Source of the DNA: Sordaria brevicollis
Taxonomy: Eukaryota > Ascomycota > Sordariomycetes > Sordariales > Sordariaceae
Reading direction: 5' to 3'
NCBI GenBank assembly: GCA_033439795.1
Contig: JAUTDP010000013.1
Span: forward strand, 1,550,001 to 1,614,000
DNA length: 64,000 bases
Shown here: positions 35,801 to 48,067 of the stretch, piece after piece
How the letters are laid out: every line of letters starts with the position of its first letter
How positions within the stretch are numbered: the first letter of the stretch is position 1
The notes under the pieces: model-generated
What the model saw: only the letters and a program-made list of their open reading frames with translations
Databases searched by the model: none
What the model was told of the DNA's origin: nothing
Position numbers and translations under genes: made by a program

Positions 35801-38053
35801 CAACTGACACTCTCTCTAAACTCTGTAGATTCTGCAGCATGAGAAGATCTAGGTATATGCATTCGCAGACCAGCACTTCCAGCGTAGGACGGGCAGATGT
35901 GTATTGCACGGTCGACTTGGCCCGCAAAGGTGCAAATCTTGCCCTTTTGAGGTTCTAACGGCGGTAAATTGGCTGTAAGTAAAGATCATAATAGAAAGGT
36001 CGTTCACATTTGTACAGCCGAGCGAAAGAACGACTGTATGTATCTTACGCGGCCCTCAGTAACTTTGAACCCCAGGCTATCCGGACAGGCTCATAGCTTC
36101 CGCCGCCGTTGCGTTTCCGTTTCACGGTGGGGTTTGGCCGATCGGCAAACGGCAACCCGGCAACTCGGGCGTCAACTGCGGACCGGACATTGGGCACGAA
36201 ACTGAAGTCACTTGTTACCATACATGCGGTAGAGGTAGTCGCTGGCGGTCAAGCGCAGGCACCGGAGTCCGTGACTATTTCTAACCTTTGCGCTCTCCGG
36301 ATTTTCGTATACCAGTTCTCCCTGGATTTTGTTTCTCACCTCTTCAACCTTCCATTCTCTTTGAGTCTGCAGCTCCCTACCTTGAGATCTTGTACTGGTT
36401 GTATTTCTCCAGTCGTTCGACATGGAAATTCGACAACTCCCAAAGGAACTACTGGGATGCAAAGTCCGACACAAGGACCGCTGTCCCCAGAGACGGCGCA
36501 TTTCACGGGCATACCTCCACAGATCAAGTGAACAACACCTCGGACACACCCTGGGTGTCGTTGGCATGCGTCTGTCCAGACTATTATGCACAGCACCTGC
36601 TACGTCCGATGAGACCGCGAGCTTCCGACCTTGAGAAAGGACTCAACACACCTATATGCCCATGTTGAACCGACTCTTGGTCCAAGACGACATGTCTGAT
36701 TGTTCATGAATCCGGAAACGCGTTCCCTGTTGGTTTTAGGACCAGTGAAACCTCCCGCCGTGGGGAACTGCTGGGACTGGTTCTATCCTATGACAGGTTG
36801 GCCTGTTGTCATCCTGAACACTGCGGGTATGGGGCTCAGACACTCATATAGTGTCATGGTACGGCAGACAGAAAGTCTCAAGAGCAGCTTGGCCTGAATA
36901 TGAATTTTGAATACCCAACTAGTTCGAGGATCAGCAATCAATACCATCCATGGCGTATCATTGTGTTGTAGACTTTCCACGATAGAACAGAAGGTCAACA
37001 GATAGCCTTTCAAAGACATGAGTTCAAATCGATGGACTCCCCTCCTCGTTGCTCGGTCACCCAACTTGTTGCGTCCAACTGAACCTTATTTCAGAAGTTC
37101 CAGTAGTATGCCTACGATTGTCTGAAGTCCATGGTGGATCCTAACTTGTGCTTGGCTCCAATTGGAACCAATTGGAACCAACCTCCGATACATGCGTCCT
37201 TGTACACCACAAGCAAACAGCACGCAGCGGGAGGCTAGTCTATGCCTAGATTGGTGATAACGAGGTACAGGATCCACTTTTCACCGCGCAGGAATGTCGG
37301 GTGAATTTGTTGTAGCTACCTTAACCTAGGCAGGCTGGAGTGTCGAGTCTTGACGCTTGACATGGTAATCATCTCCGTCCCGTCTTGCTTTCCCTTCCCT
37401 TCCCTTCGTTCCCTTCCATCACGCTGTCTAACTTGGACATTGGATCGAACAGATCCCTTGGTCCCTTGTCCCTTGGCCCTCCCAACAACAACCAATTCCT
37501 CGCATCTTGTTTTTCGGCGCAGCCTCAACTGACAGCCTGATGCAAGACCTTTTGCTTTTGGGGGGAAAGTAAAGGCCCAAGTCCATCCATTATCCGTTTG
37601 GCATCAGCTCTTCGTTCCCTTCCATCATTGCAAACGTAGCTCCTCCGCCATCACCTCGACTCGACCGCCTCGATCCTTCGACTTCCTACGCCAGCCACGG
37701 CTCCCTTCCCAAGAGCTCCCGTCGTCGCATCCTCCCTTGAGGCCGTCCACTCGGCAAATACACAACTTCCACTTGGATACCTCTCCTGGCAGAGTGCTTC
37801 TACTAGTACGGAAACTGCTGCGTTGCACAGCTCCTACCTGCATATTCCATATGTCCGTGTTGAGCTGCCCTGCCGTTGCGTCGAGCTAGGCGACAGTCAG
37901 TCCTCCCTCACCAGGGACCACTGGCCTTCCAGCCCGTCCTTCCCAGTCAATCCGCAGGCCTGCAATCTCTTTTTAAAAGTCCCACCTGCAACTGTTCGCC
38001 AAACAGACACTGCAGCGTCACTTCTGGACAGAAGACGGCACTCCGCATCGCGC
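32868..38053. other. Long divergent intergenic region between SKN7 and the Whi5-like gene
   Basis: No recognised gene lies in 5.2 kb, the longest gap in the window. The part next to SKN7 is probably its promoter and leader. An ORF at 32974-33681 (-) lacks an early ATG and is not accepted. ORFs at 36109-36668 overlap in three frames and none resembles a known family. Motif copies occur at 34406-34418 and 35304-35325. The last ~250 bp, rich in C/T, is likely the leader of the Whi5-like gene. Confidence 0.5.
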
Positions 38054-39352
38054 ATGGCCATCTCGGATCCAAGGACCATGTCGTCGCCGTTAAAGAAACA
38101 GCATGACATAGAGGTTGTGGCCGATAGGGTGCTCAAGAGGGTCGAAATAAGTAGGGTATGTCATCGTCCATCTCCCGTCATGCAGCTTCCGCTCCTACAT
38201 CCTCCCCTTACATAGCATAATGAGCTTTCAACAGCCTGGTTAGTAACTGTTGTTTCCCATCAGATGGTCACAAGACTTCAGAACCGCCTTGCCCTAGCTC
38301 AATTCAAGACGAAACATGGCCTCGAAGACCTCACCCTCGACAGCATTGAGCCCAGGTTCGAAAAAGAGCTGCGCCGAAGCAGGCTCCCCGACGGTGATAT
38401 CTTGTCCGACTCCTCCTCCAGCGCTTCCGATCTTCCATACCCTACACGGGGCCTGATGAGCTCACCACTCAAGGCCCCCGTCTTCTCTGATGCCATCGAA
38501 TCCAGCAACGGCAGCTCAGGTCACCGCAAACGCTCGTATCTGGCATCCTTTGAGTACGATCAGAACATGTCGAGTCCGAGCAAGAGGTTCCGCCAGTCAC
38601 CCACTGCACACCGTTCGTTTACGTACGGCAACCATTCCTCCTGGAAGGACCATCATGACATGGCCCAGTCATCCCCCATGAAACCTCACCGGCAACGACA
38701 TTTTACGACCTCGACAGGCCCCAACGTGGCCTTGTTCGATACTTCGCGACAAATGAGCAACGCTCTGGCTTCGCCCGGCTACGGTGCCAATCCCTCGGAC
38801 GATGAAGACGATGTCCCTACACACTCGCTTGCTCGCTCCCACGTGCGGGTATCGCCGCCTAGGACGCCGCCGATGCGCACTCGTAATGTCCTTGGAGGAA
38901 GAAAGAAGGAGAATAAACCCCCCTTACCGACTATACGAAAGGCCTTGGGGACAAATACATCGGTGGGCGGTCAGCAAACCCAAGAAAAGGCAAACGAGGA
39001 GGGTGCGGATTTACTTCTTTATCTGGCAGCCTCGCCGTCGCCTGCCCGTCCGATCAAGAGACGGTTTGACAGTAACCATCATGTTACCCACAGCCACCAC
39101 CTCTTGATGGAGCCTCCGTCGACTCCGCCGTCAAAGCACGTGGGCCTTCTGAGCAGCAGCAGGTTGGCATTGCCCTCATCCATGATGACCACACCTGGGG
39201 GCGGAAATCCGTTTCCCAATACCCCCGGCCTTGGCTTCGACTTCTCTGACTTCGTTCACATGACGCCTAGTCCGGCGCAGAAGCCTTGGAAGACACCAAT
39301 TGCCAAGACACCGCTCAGCGTTTCACGCAGACGTCTCATGGTTGATGAGTAG
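38054..39352 (+). CDS. Whi5/Nrm1-like G1/S transcription repressor
   Basis: The predicted product is 396 aa from exons 38054-38155 and 38264-39352. The 108-bp intron joins ...VLKRVEISR/MVTRLQNRLALAQFK... in phase 0. The segment around residues 18-63 (DIEVVADRVLKRVE then TRLQNRLALAQFKTKHGLEDLTLDSIEP) resembles the short conserved block of the Whi5/Nrm1 family, which binds SBF/MBF-type G1/S transcription complexes. The rest is low-complexity with more than a dozen Ser/Thr-Pro sites (MSSPLKK, SPSKR, SPPRTPP, TPSPAQ, TPIAKTPLS), as expected for a CDK-controlled repressor. Binding and cell-cycle roles are inferred from the family. Whether it is the Whi5 or the Nrm1 counterpart cannot be told. The in-frame ATG at 38054 is taken as start; the second ATG, in MSSPLKK, is possible. 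Confidence 0.75.
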
Positions 39353-41127
39353 TCTTGATGTTTATGAATCTCCGTTTATCTGGTGTTCTCTTGGTTTGTT
39401 TCCCGATATGGTCTTGTTCCCCACTTCTGTTTCACTAAAAATACCATTACATCACACGTCGGATCACTTATCTACGCTCTTAGTAGCATGAGTTGTCCTC
39501 CCGTGTGGGTTTGGACGCGATGCCACCTGGATATGCCGGCGAGTGCTTCTCTTTCGCGACTTTTTTTTTTTTTTCTTTATTTTTCTGTTTTTTAACCCTG
39601 TTCCTACCGAGACCTGCAAACTTATCAGGTCAGGGTTTGAGTTTTGCCTGGAATTTTGGGAGTTTACATATCTTTCCTGACCTAGACTATTTATGGTCCC
39701 TCATCAGCCAGTCCATCACCCCCTTCGTCAACGGCCGTATAGAACGCCTTCGACAGACGCAAAGTCGAAACTTGATAACGGCTGGCACGGGTCAGGTGGG
39801 ATGATGGAGGACCAAGGGTTCGTGACCTTAGCGGATGCTTCATAATGATCGACCAAAAAAATGATGCTTGGGTGGAGTTATTTGTCTATACCATTGGTGT
39901 TGGGGTGGCTTTTCTTTCTTATCTATTTTCTTGCTTTCTTTGAGTTGGCTGGCTTGTTTGTCAGTGACATCGAATAGGGGCTTTTGGACTGAAAGGGATG
40001 GTTGAAAAGGGCGACGAAATTTACGAGGTACGAAAAAGGATTGGAAGTCAAGATATCCTGTCTTATTAAGTGGCATCCGGCGTAGAATAATCGCCTTGAA
40101 CACGTGGTTCCACAACGGGTTTTGTCAGATTTTTTATGAATATGTTGGGCACATCAAACAAGTCGAGAATATGGTGTCGTGTAGAGCACAAATTCAGTTA
40201 CTGGCCCAGTTACCGTTATCGACGGTGGCAAAATCTGAATATGCCATTCCCTTTTACTTCTTCTCCACATTGTCTTGAGCCGGCCTTTTTGTGTACAGCT
40301 TCCATCGGTTCTTGCCTCATGTCTCTGGTGAGAACCGGAAAAGTCAAGTACAATGCGTAACAGTGGATACCGAGGCGTGAGTATCGCGCGCCTTCAAATA
40401 ACGATGCACAACGATATCCGCAGACACATTCCTGCTAGTTCTAGGATATTTTGGTGAGCCATGCTGCGATGAGGAGTCGGACGGTGATAAAAGTCCAGCT
40501 ATAGTCACATACTACTATAGTCAGAAGAAAAATCAAAGATCGACCTCTCATGTAAGACTTATGTTGAATCTATGCCTCTCTAAACCACAAACCCGGAGCA
40601 TTCATGGCGAGTTCAAGAAGAACAGCATCTAAGAAGAGATCTCTTAGTAACGAATGTTTATCAAGGAGGCGCGGGCGGAGGACAGAGAAAAGTGGCGGTA
40701 AGCATTTCGTGTATACATAACAAGTTCTCTCACATTTCAAAGAACACGACATGTCTGATGGTGTGGGCAAAGTTACTACATAGCATATTCATCAGTTCAC
40801 AAGACGCCTCTTCCAATACCATCCAAGTCCCGCAAGCATGGTCCGCAGAAACGCCTAGAAACAAGTCCATCATCATGACACAAACAAACAGCAGCGAAAC
40901 AACAGCCCAACATGATGATAAACATAAATCAAGCTCAGGAGTCGTGCAACGCAAGGAAAGATGTCCTTTTTCCATGCATTGCCGTTGCTACTCCATAAAA
41001 CATGAAAGGCCGTCCGTTATCTTCCCATAACCAAACTCCTTTCTTAACCCTATCAAGCCCCTATCCATGACCTCGCACGTTTGCTTCGTGCCGTCCTCCT
41101 CTTTCTTTCCATATGATGTGTAATAAA
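39353..41127. other. Convergent 3' intergenic stretch
   Basis: This lies between the 3' ends of the Whi5-like gene (+) and apsB (-). No gene is recognised. It has short T-rich runs, such as one near 39562, and nothing else I can name. Confidence 0.5.
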
Positions 41128-44100
41128 TCAGACAATGCCACCCCTCATCATCAGGAGATCCCTCCTGCTACTACTGGCACCACTACTCTTTTGCTTCCCT
41201 TTGCTCTTCCGAAGAATGTTATGGATGGCACTGCTGCCGCCCTTGTCACCACCACTTCCATCACCGCCGGACGAGGAACCCCCCGAAGGTCCGGCCTGCT
41301 TCGCCCTCCACTGATCGCGCATTTGACGGATGCGATCTTCGCGCTCCATCTGCTCCACGCAATCGGCAAGGCGCTGACGCACTTTGTCGTTTTCTGCAAA
41401 CTTCTTGGCCTCGATGCTCATCCGGACGATGAACCGGACGGCTGTGAGTGCCTTCTTGAGGAGTTTGCCTGGAGCCGGCCTCAGCTGCTGTTTCTTGGAA
41501 CTCGCGGGGGGTGTGAGGAGGCCGTGCTGCTGTTGGGTCTTTTTGATGGACGAAAGTTGACCGAGGGCTTTGCGGGAGGAAAGGTTACTGTTGGCGCCTA
41601 GTTCGGCGCGAATCCGGTTGATGATGGCTAGATCTGCCTTGTTGCTGTTTTGAAGGGGTTAACGTTAGTTTGAATCTGTCATTTACTGAACAGAAGGGGA
41701 GGTGGTTTCACATACCAAGCATCGCGGATCTGAACCTCCAATGTCAGATATCTCTTCGCAAATGCCGCGTCCTTTCTCAACCTTGCTTCACGATCCCAGC
41801 ATGCCTTCATCCATTCCATCTGCATCACCAGTCCCCTGATCTCCTTCTCGTGTCTCCTCTCCGCCGCCTCAGCAGCGCGGATGATGGCTTCTGTGTCCAT
41901 GTCAAATTTTCCATCAGAGATCTTGATCTTGGCGGTGTGCACCAAAGCTTTTGGATCGTGGCCCTTAGCCTTGGCGATCTCCTCAACAGCCTCATTAACC
42001 ACCATCTCAGCCTCCCTGACAGCCTTCTCCTTTTCATATGTGAGCGTCTTGACATCACGGTGTAGCTTCTCTGCGCTAGCCCGGTATGCAGCTCGTTCGC
42101 TCCGTGCCCTTTCGAGCTTCTTGCGCAACGCGACCTCGATAGCCATCATCTCCTCCAGTGTCTCACGCTGCTCCCTCACCTCGCGATCGAGCTTATCAGC
42201 AGCAAGCTGCGACTCCTTCAGCATGTTGTACAGGTCGCGACGCTCTTCAAGAGACATGGACATGTCGCTTAGGAGGCTGTTGTCAAGATCAGCTACGTGG
42301 TGTTTGCCGAGCTTGTTAGCGCGTTGTTTCTGGTCCTCGAGGGAGGCTGCCACGAGCTCATCGCGTTCGCGCTTGTACTTCTCGCTTCGCTGCTTGTATT
42401 TCTTGAGTGCCTGTTCATGTGCATGGTGGGCCTCTTCGGCGGCGATTTGCGCCTCATCAAGAAGTTGTTCGAGCTCTATTTTCTCGTCTTCGAGATCTTC
42501 AAATTGCCTTTGAAGTTCTTCGGCAGAGCTACCGGCTTTGCGTTCCGCTTCACGAAGAGCTTTCTTCAAGTCGTAAATGGATTGATGTGCTGTGGTCAGC
42601 TGATGTCGGAGTTCCGAGATCTCGTTCTTTTGGGCCGAGCCGCCGTGGGAGGACAAAGGCGAAACGGCGAGTTTGCTGATTGTCGCTTCGTGGACCCTGC
42701 GCTCTAAATCAGTGATTTGTCGCTTCAGCAGCTTGATCGTCTCCTTTTGGGCGGCCTCGCGTCGAAGAAGCTCAATCTCCTTCTTCCTCGCAGCAGTGAG
42801 ATCGCGTTGCAAGAGAGAAATTTCATGATTGCCTTCAGCCCCGCCCAGATTTGGGAACATGGAAGAAGTGGCCTGCTGTGTCTCAAGCTCCGCAATGCGA
42901 CGCTCGAGTTCGCGAATGGTTCGCCGAGCAGTCACCAACTCTCCCGGCGCCGATGACGACGAATCGCGAACTCTGGCTTGTAATTGAAGAATTTCCTGAT
43001 TGAGGCGCTCTTCTTCAGCGGACGCCTTCTCGATCTCCTCTTCGAGGGATTTCTGCATGTTACGTTGCTGCTCAAGAAGGGACCGATTCTCCTCTCTTAA
43101 CCTACGGACCTCGTTATCCAGCCTCGTCTTCGCAGAGCGCAAGTTAAGCTTCTCCTGGTCAAGCTGGAAGGTGTCCTGGTCAGGACCTTGGTCCTTGTAC
43201 TGCTGAAGTTCGGCCTCCAGCTCATCACGCTCGGCCGTTGTGTGAGATAGGTTTATCCTTAGGGAGCGTGCCTCGGCATCTAGGTTGTTATACCGGTCTT
43301 GCAGCATCTTCCTCTCTTTTGTGATCCGAGCTAGATTCTCGTTGGCATCCGCCAGCTGCATCTTCAAAGTTGTGGGATTTTCGTTGAAGAGTTGGGCAGT
43401 GGCACTCGAGGCATTCATTGACGATCTGTTAGCATTGGATGTAGCCTGGACAGATGCCAGTTTCTGCTTGAGGTCGTTGCACTCTTTTTGAATCTGTTCG
43501 AGATCCTGGTCGGCCCTCTCAGACTCCTCATCCAGAGCAGCTTGCAGGACCTCCACTTCATCTTCCAGCGCCGCAACCTTGTCCGTTTGTGCTTGATAAT
43601 CCAGCTGGGTCTGGCGGTGCTGGTCTTGCACTTGGCGCATTTCCTTCCGAAGATCCTCTAGCATTCCCTGACGAGACTGAAGGTTTTGTTGTAGTTCTTG
43701 GATTTGCCTGGTCAAGAGAGCCTCTTCCCTCTGATGCCGCTCCTTTTCCAGCTGAAGAGCCTGCTGCATCCTTGCCTCCTTATTGGATAAATTTCCTTCT
43801 ACCTGCCGCAGCTGATCAAGTGACATCTGAAGGCCAGAAGCCCGTTCTTGGACCCTATTCAACTCGGCTTGCAGTTGTCGACGCTCAGCTTCCCACTTCT
43901 CGCTGTCGTTATCGTACAAATTATCCTTTTCACGGCATTCGGCCTGTAGATCAGAGATCTCGTTGTTGAGACGCTTCATCTCTTCTGCATACTGGGCTCG
44001 AAGGTTCTGTTCAACGGTGAGCGCTTGGTTGTTTAGACGGTCCATCTCCTCTTTGTACTGTTGCCGAATGTTCTGCTCGATATTGAGCGCATTCTGCCGT

Positions 44101-45722
44101 TCGCGCTCCATATTAAGTTCGAGCGCTGAGACTGCAGTCTGCATTCCAGACATTTCGCGTCGTAAAGAGGCAGATTCATTGGCCATGGCATCGTGTCGTT
44201 CCTGGAGAAGTTGCTTCTCGCTGGAAAGCTGATCAAGTTGTGCCTGTCCTCGTTCCAACCTCGCCGCCATGGATGCGCGGGTTTGCTCAAGCGACTGGCG
44301 CTCCTGTTGCACCTGGCGAAGGGTCGATTTGAGGTTCTCAACTTCGGCAGCTTGCGCATCGCGCTGTTGTGCGATTGTAACACATTCTTGCCGAGCGTTC
44401 TCCAGATCACTCTGTAGGCGGGCAACCTTTTCCTCAACCTGCCTCGATAGGCCCTTGGTCATGACCGACTTGTTGGCCATCTCACTTTGCAGTTCTTGCA
44501 AGTTTGCCTCCGCCCTGTCCTTCTGGGAAATGGCCTCCTCCGCCTTGTCTTTCATTTCGTCTAGTTGTTGTTCAAGACGTCTCATATCGTGCTGGAGATC
44601 TTGGATGGTTTCCTGGGCTTCTTGTAATGCTTCATTTGATGGTGCCTTTTCCTCCAATTCGGCGATCCGTTCTTGGGCTTCTTTTAGTTGCTCTTCAAAC
44701 TCAGCAGCCTTTTCCCTCCATTCCTCCACTTCTTCCTCGTGTTCCTCGATGGTAAGGTCCTTTTGTCGGATATCATGCTCCAAGTCGGCGATGTGCTCCT
44801 GTAGCTCTTCCAGCTTCTCGTTCTCACCCTGGCCCTGCTCGAGCAGTTGCTGAAGACGTCGTATTTCGGCCTCCTTTTCCTCCACCAACTGGCGCAAGCG
44901 GTCCAACTCGGCGCTCTGGTTGTTGTTTGAAGCTGGAGATCTCTTGGTCGCCTTCTCCTGCAGTTCCATCATCTGGGCCCGATACTTTTCGAGTTCCTTC
45001 TCGGCGGTGGTAAGAGTCTTCTTGTAGCGCTGCAGGTCTCGTTGCATGGTGACCTTGTCGACCTTGAGCTCCGTATTCTCCTTGAGCGCAGCCTCGCTGA
45101 ACCCCGGTCCCGCCTTCCGTAGCGCCTCTTCCAGGAAGTGAATTTTGAGCTTCAAGCCGAAGTTTTCCTTTTCAATCTTGTTGACCACGTTCTCTTGCTC
45201 GCGCAGTGACAGTTGGTTGCCGTCATCCAGGGGACCCTTGGCACCGGCTCGCCGCCTTATGGTGATGGGTGTCGTGACTTCTGTACTGGAAACAGTCGCA
45301 TCGTTGGGTAGAGGTGTATGGGAGCTGTATACCGAGGTGTTGAGCTTAGGTAGCGGCGTTATGTCCTCGTCTATCCTCTCCAAGAAGTTCGGGGTCGTCC
45401 GGCCGTTCTCTTTGCCGGGCAGGCGCCGTGCACTGTTTCTCGTGGCAGATTTGAGGAGGGGCGTGAATTCTGGACCGCCCACGTTGATGTTGCCGTTGGC
45501 TTGGACATTGCGCCGGTTCGTAAAGGGAGCACGGGAGCCGCGTGGTGTGGAAAGGTTCGGTCGGTTTCCGTTTCTGAGCTGCTGGGCAATGTTGGCATCT
45601 TTAGAGGGCGACTGAAAAGAGAGCTCTTGGGACAGGTCGAAGTCGGGTTGGCGGTCGAGAAACGTCGCGTCGCCGATGGCAGTGCGCGGCGTGCCCAGGC
45701 CCTCGACGCCCGGCTGGACCAT
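41128..45722 (-). CDS. apsB: ApsB/Mto1-type microtubule-organising coiled-coil protein
   Basis: The predicted product is 1507 aa from exons 45722-41716 and 41644-41128 (minus strand). The 71-bp intron begins GTATGT, has an ACTAAC branch site, and joins ...EVQIRDA(C)NKADLAIINRIR.... Residues ~171-205 (LSLREQENVVNKIEKENFGLKLKIHFLEEAL region) are a centrosomin N-terminal motif 1 (CM1). Families with CM1, such as Drosophila Cnn, fission-yeast Mto1 and Aspergillus ApsB, use it to bind and activate the gamma-tubulin complex. Almost everything from residue 170 to ~1350 is predicted coiled coil with heptad-rich Glu/Gln/Leu sequence. The N-terminal 170 residues are Ser/Pro-rich and disordered. The C-terminal exon has a further helical piece and a low-complexity Ser/Gly/Lys end. 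ApsB acts at septal and spindle-pole microtubule-organising centres and in nuclear positioning. Without the intron the last 172 residues would be lost. Confidence 0.88.
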
Positions 45723-45786
45723 TGTGGCGGCGGGCCCTAACTAACAATATCGTGTTTTCTGCTGGGTATATATTCCTCATAGATTG

Positions 45787-45852
45787 TGTGGTTGCTGTTG
45801 TTGTTGTTGTTGTTGTTGTCGCTCGTCGTCGTAATCGTTGTGGTGGTGGTGG
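45787..45852. repeat. GTT/GTC/GGT triplet-repeat patch
   Basis: There are about ten GTT-type triplets near 45791-45819, followed by GTC and GGT triplets. It lies about 65-130 bp upstream of the apsB start, so probably in the leader or core promoter. Confidence 0.75.
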
Positions 45853-46768
45853 CAGCAACGGTTCGGTGGTGGGTAATGATGGTCGAATGTAGTGGGCGGC
45901 GGTTGTACTCGAGCGTTATTGTTGTCGTCCGTGATATTGCTGCTGCTGCTGATGGTTACAATTCCCTTCAGCTACCAGAAGCAGCAAGACGACTTCACTT
46001 GTGGGGGAAAGACGAACCCAGACAAAATACACGAAAAGCAATAAAGGTAGAGGACAAAAAATTTAGGACATGGTTTGGCATGAATGGCATTTGCCGGATG
46101 GGAAGAATTGAGAATTACACGTCAGGTTCTTGTGCGGTACAGTGAGCGCTCCCTGTACATGTCGTGGTGAAAGCGCGTTGCGACAGGGTGCCCTGCATGG
46201 CCAGCACAGCTTCCACTTTTGTTTACTTGCGCCGTACTGGCCAATGGGACAACGCACAGGCAAGCAACCACTAGCGAGTAAGTCTAGCGACTCTTTTAAC
46301 TGAGCGACTGTATCCGGCACTCGCTTGAATCCTTGGTGCCCAAGAGTTGAGAAGGTCCATACGAGCAATAGGAATCTACCTCTATCGCTCATTTACACTA
46401 CGGTTTTTACACAAAATAAGGAAATCTGAACATCGTAAGATGAGTACATTTGAAAAGGCACTTGTAGGAGCCTAAGCCAGGAGCTTTGATGGTGAACATT
46501 GGTTCGTGCTAATGAACTTTAGGAACATCCATATTCTTGCTCACAATATCGTATCGAGCTATCAAAAACTGCTGGCTACACTGACAAGGCCAGCGCATTG
46601 TCATCTGTGCTCGAGTCCACAGCATCGCGACTGCTCCAAACAGTTTTCGCTGGAAAGACCAGACAGGTAGATAGATACCCTTCCAGGTTTCAACCAAGAA
46701 GCTGATACGAGCAGAGACATCTCATAGTATCAGATCAATCCATTCCCAGCTTGTCCTGAACTTTGAAA

Positions 46769-46769
<1 letters not shown>

Positions 46770-46820
<51 letters not shown>
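46770..46820. repeat. (GACA)n microsatellite, about 12.7 units
   Basis: This is a perfect tetranucleotide run of 51 bp ending about 230 bp upstream of the HAUS1-like start. It gives a repeating SVCL pattern in minus-strand frames, which is an artefact. Copy number may vary between strains. Confidence 0.92.
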
Positions 46821-47047
46821 GGAACTTAAGAAGTCCGCACCCGCTGAGGCATCGTCGCAGCCCACATCCTCCAACAACAGCTCTTGTCGCCCCATCAACA
46901 GAACAAACAAACCCCTGAACCGAACAAAACAAAGCTCCCGTCACCGAAGACCAAAGGGGGAAAACACTCAGAATCACAAAAAGAACACACAACTACTGCA
47001 GATCCCCCACTCCTCTACAAACTTACACACATGCACTATCACGGACC

Positions 47048-48067
47048 ATGTCCCACCTACCACCTTCCGCGCCCGTCATCTTCTCCCCTTCTGTCGCCCG
47101 CGCCGCCGCCTCCGCCGCCAAAGACTGGTCCTTCGTCGACTCCTGGCTTCTTTCCAAATACGCCCCGCTTCAACTCAAAGTGCCTGGCTTCGAGCGCAAT
47201 CCAGACACCCTCAAGGCTCTTCTGGCCCTGGCCGCCGCCAACGAAGCAGCCGATGATTCTCGTCAGCAAATTGCCGACCTGGAATCTGCCACACTGGCAA
47301 AACTAAACGAGAACCCAGAAGATCGCCCTCCTTCTCATTCCCCTTCAACGACGTCAACGTCAGCGTCAGCGTCAAAAACTTACCAAGAAGCCAAACAAGC
47401 ACTGCTGTCCGCCATCTCGTCTTCTCTCACCTCCACCGGCAAAGAATCCCTGACCTCACTCTCCCAGCTGTCTCAAACCCTTTCACTCCCTCCATCACAA
47501 GCCGAGCCCCTTCATCTTGCCTCTTCTCTGCTGTCTTTATCAACCGAGCTCAACGACCTTGAACAGGCCAAGCAGCGACTGGATTTACTCAGCTCGCACA
47601 TTGCCCGCGCGACCGCCCCTATCGAGAAACTCCTTGTGCAGCTGCGTAGGGACCCCGGTTATAGTCCGGCCGCGGGATTGGCAAAGGAGAATTTGGAAGT
47701 GCAGCGACGGATCAAGATGCTGGCGACGCAGTCGTTGCCGCAGCTGAGGGAGAAAGTGGCGAATTTGGCGAGTGTTGTTGCTGCTTCTGGAAATGATGGT
47801 GAGGTAGGGGGAGAGATGGTAAAGGTAGAGCAAGTACGCAGAGAACAAGGGGCTTACTTGGAGTTGCTGCGGCAGAGGCATGAGGTGGATGCGCAGGTCA
47901 GGGCGTTCCAGGGATTGCCGCCTGATACGGAGCAAGCCAGACGCGAGTTGGAGGCGTTGAGAGAGGAGCTGATATCGTTAACGAGCAGGAGGGATGAAGT
48001 GTTCGAAGGCTTGGTTGAAGGGGGCTTATCACCGGAAAAAGAGACGGGTGGAAGGGGAATGGCTTAA
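47048..48067 (+). CDS. HAUS1: HAUS augmin-like complex subunit 1
   Basis: This is a single-exon frame of 339 aa. The N-terminus (AAKDWSFVDSWLLSKYAPLQLKV then FERNPDTLKALLALAAANEAAD) matches the HAUS1 opening pattern of a short helical head followed by a helix. The rest is coiled coil with a Ser/Thr-rich gap at residues ~95-115. A later block, IARATAPIEKLLVQLRRDPGY, and the EQVRREQGAYLELLRQRH helix fit the family. Augmin binds along existing microtubules and recruits gamma-tubulin for branching nucleation in mitosis; some filamentous ascomycetes retain it while budding yeast lacks it. Identification rests on pattern and length (human HAUS1 278 aa) and is less certain than for other genes here. 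It is divergent from apsB. Codon use from ~47,600 on is more G/A-rich than the C/T-rich first half, with no frame break. Confidence 0.72.
   Translation: MSHLPPSAPVIFSPSVARAAASAAKDWSFVDSWLLSKYAPLQLKVPGFERNPDTLKALLALAAANEAADDSRQQIADLESATLAKLNENPEDRPPSHSPSTTSTSASASKTYQEAKQALLSAISSSLTSTGKESLTSLSQLSQTLSLPPSQAEPLHLASSLLSLSTELNDLEQAKQRLDLLSSHIARATAPIEKLLVQLRRDPGYSPAAGLAKENLEVQRRIKMLATQSLPQLREKVANLASVVAASGNDGEVGGEMVKVEQVRREQGAYLELLRQRHEVDAQVRAFQGLPPDTEQARRELEALREELISLTSRRDEVFEGLVEGGLSPEKETGGRGMA

Larger units (their letters stand above)
45723..47047. other. Divergent promoter region apsB/HAUS1-like
   Basis: No gene is recognised. Both flanking genes start outward from this 1.3-kb interval. It contains a GTT/GGT triplet-repeat patch next to the apsB start and a GACA repeat next to the HAUS1-like start, listed separately. 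Confidence 0.5.

Noticed and set aside
36109..36668. Three overlapping plus-strand ORFs of 70-140 codons
   Set aside because: None has recognisable domains, and I found no splice path joining them into a convincing protein.
46770..46820. Regular repeat array considered as a CRISPR-like structure
   Set aside because: It is a plain GACA microsatellite without spacers.
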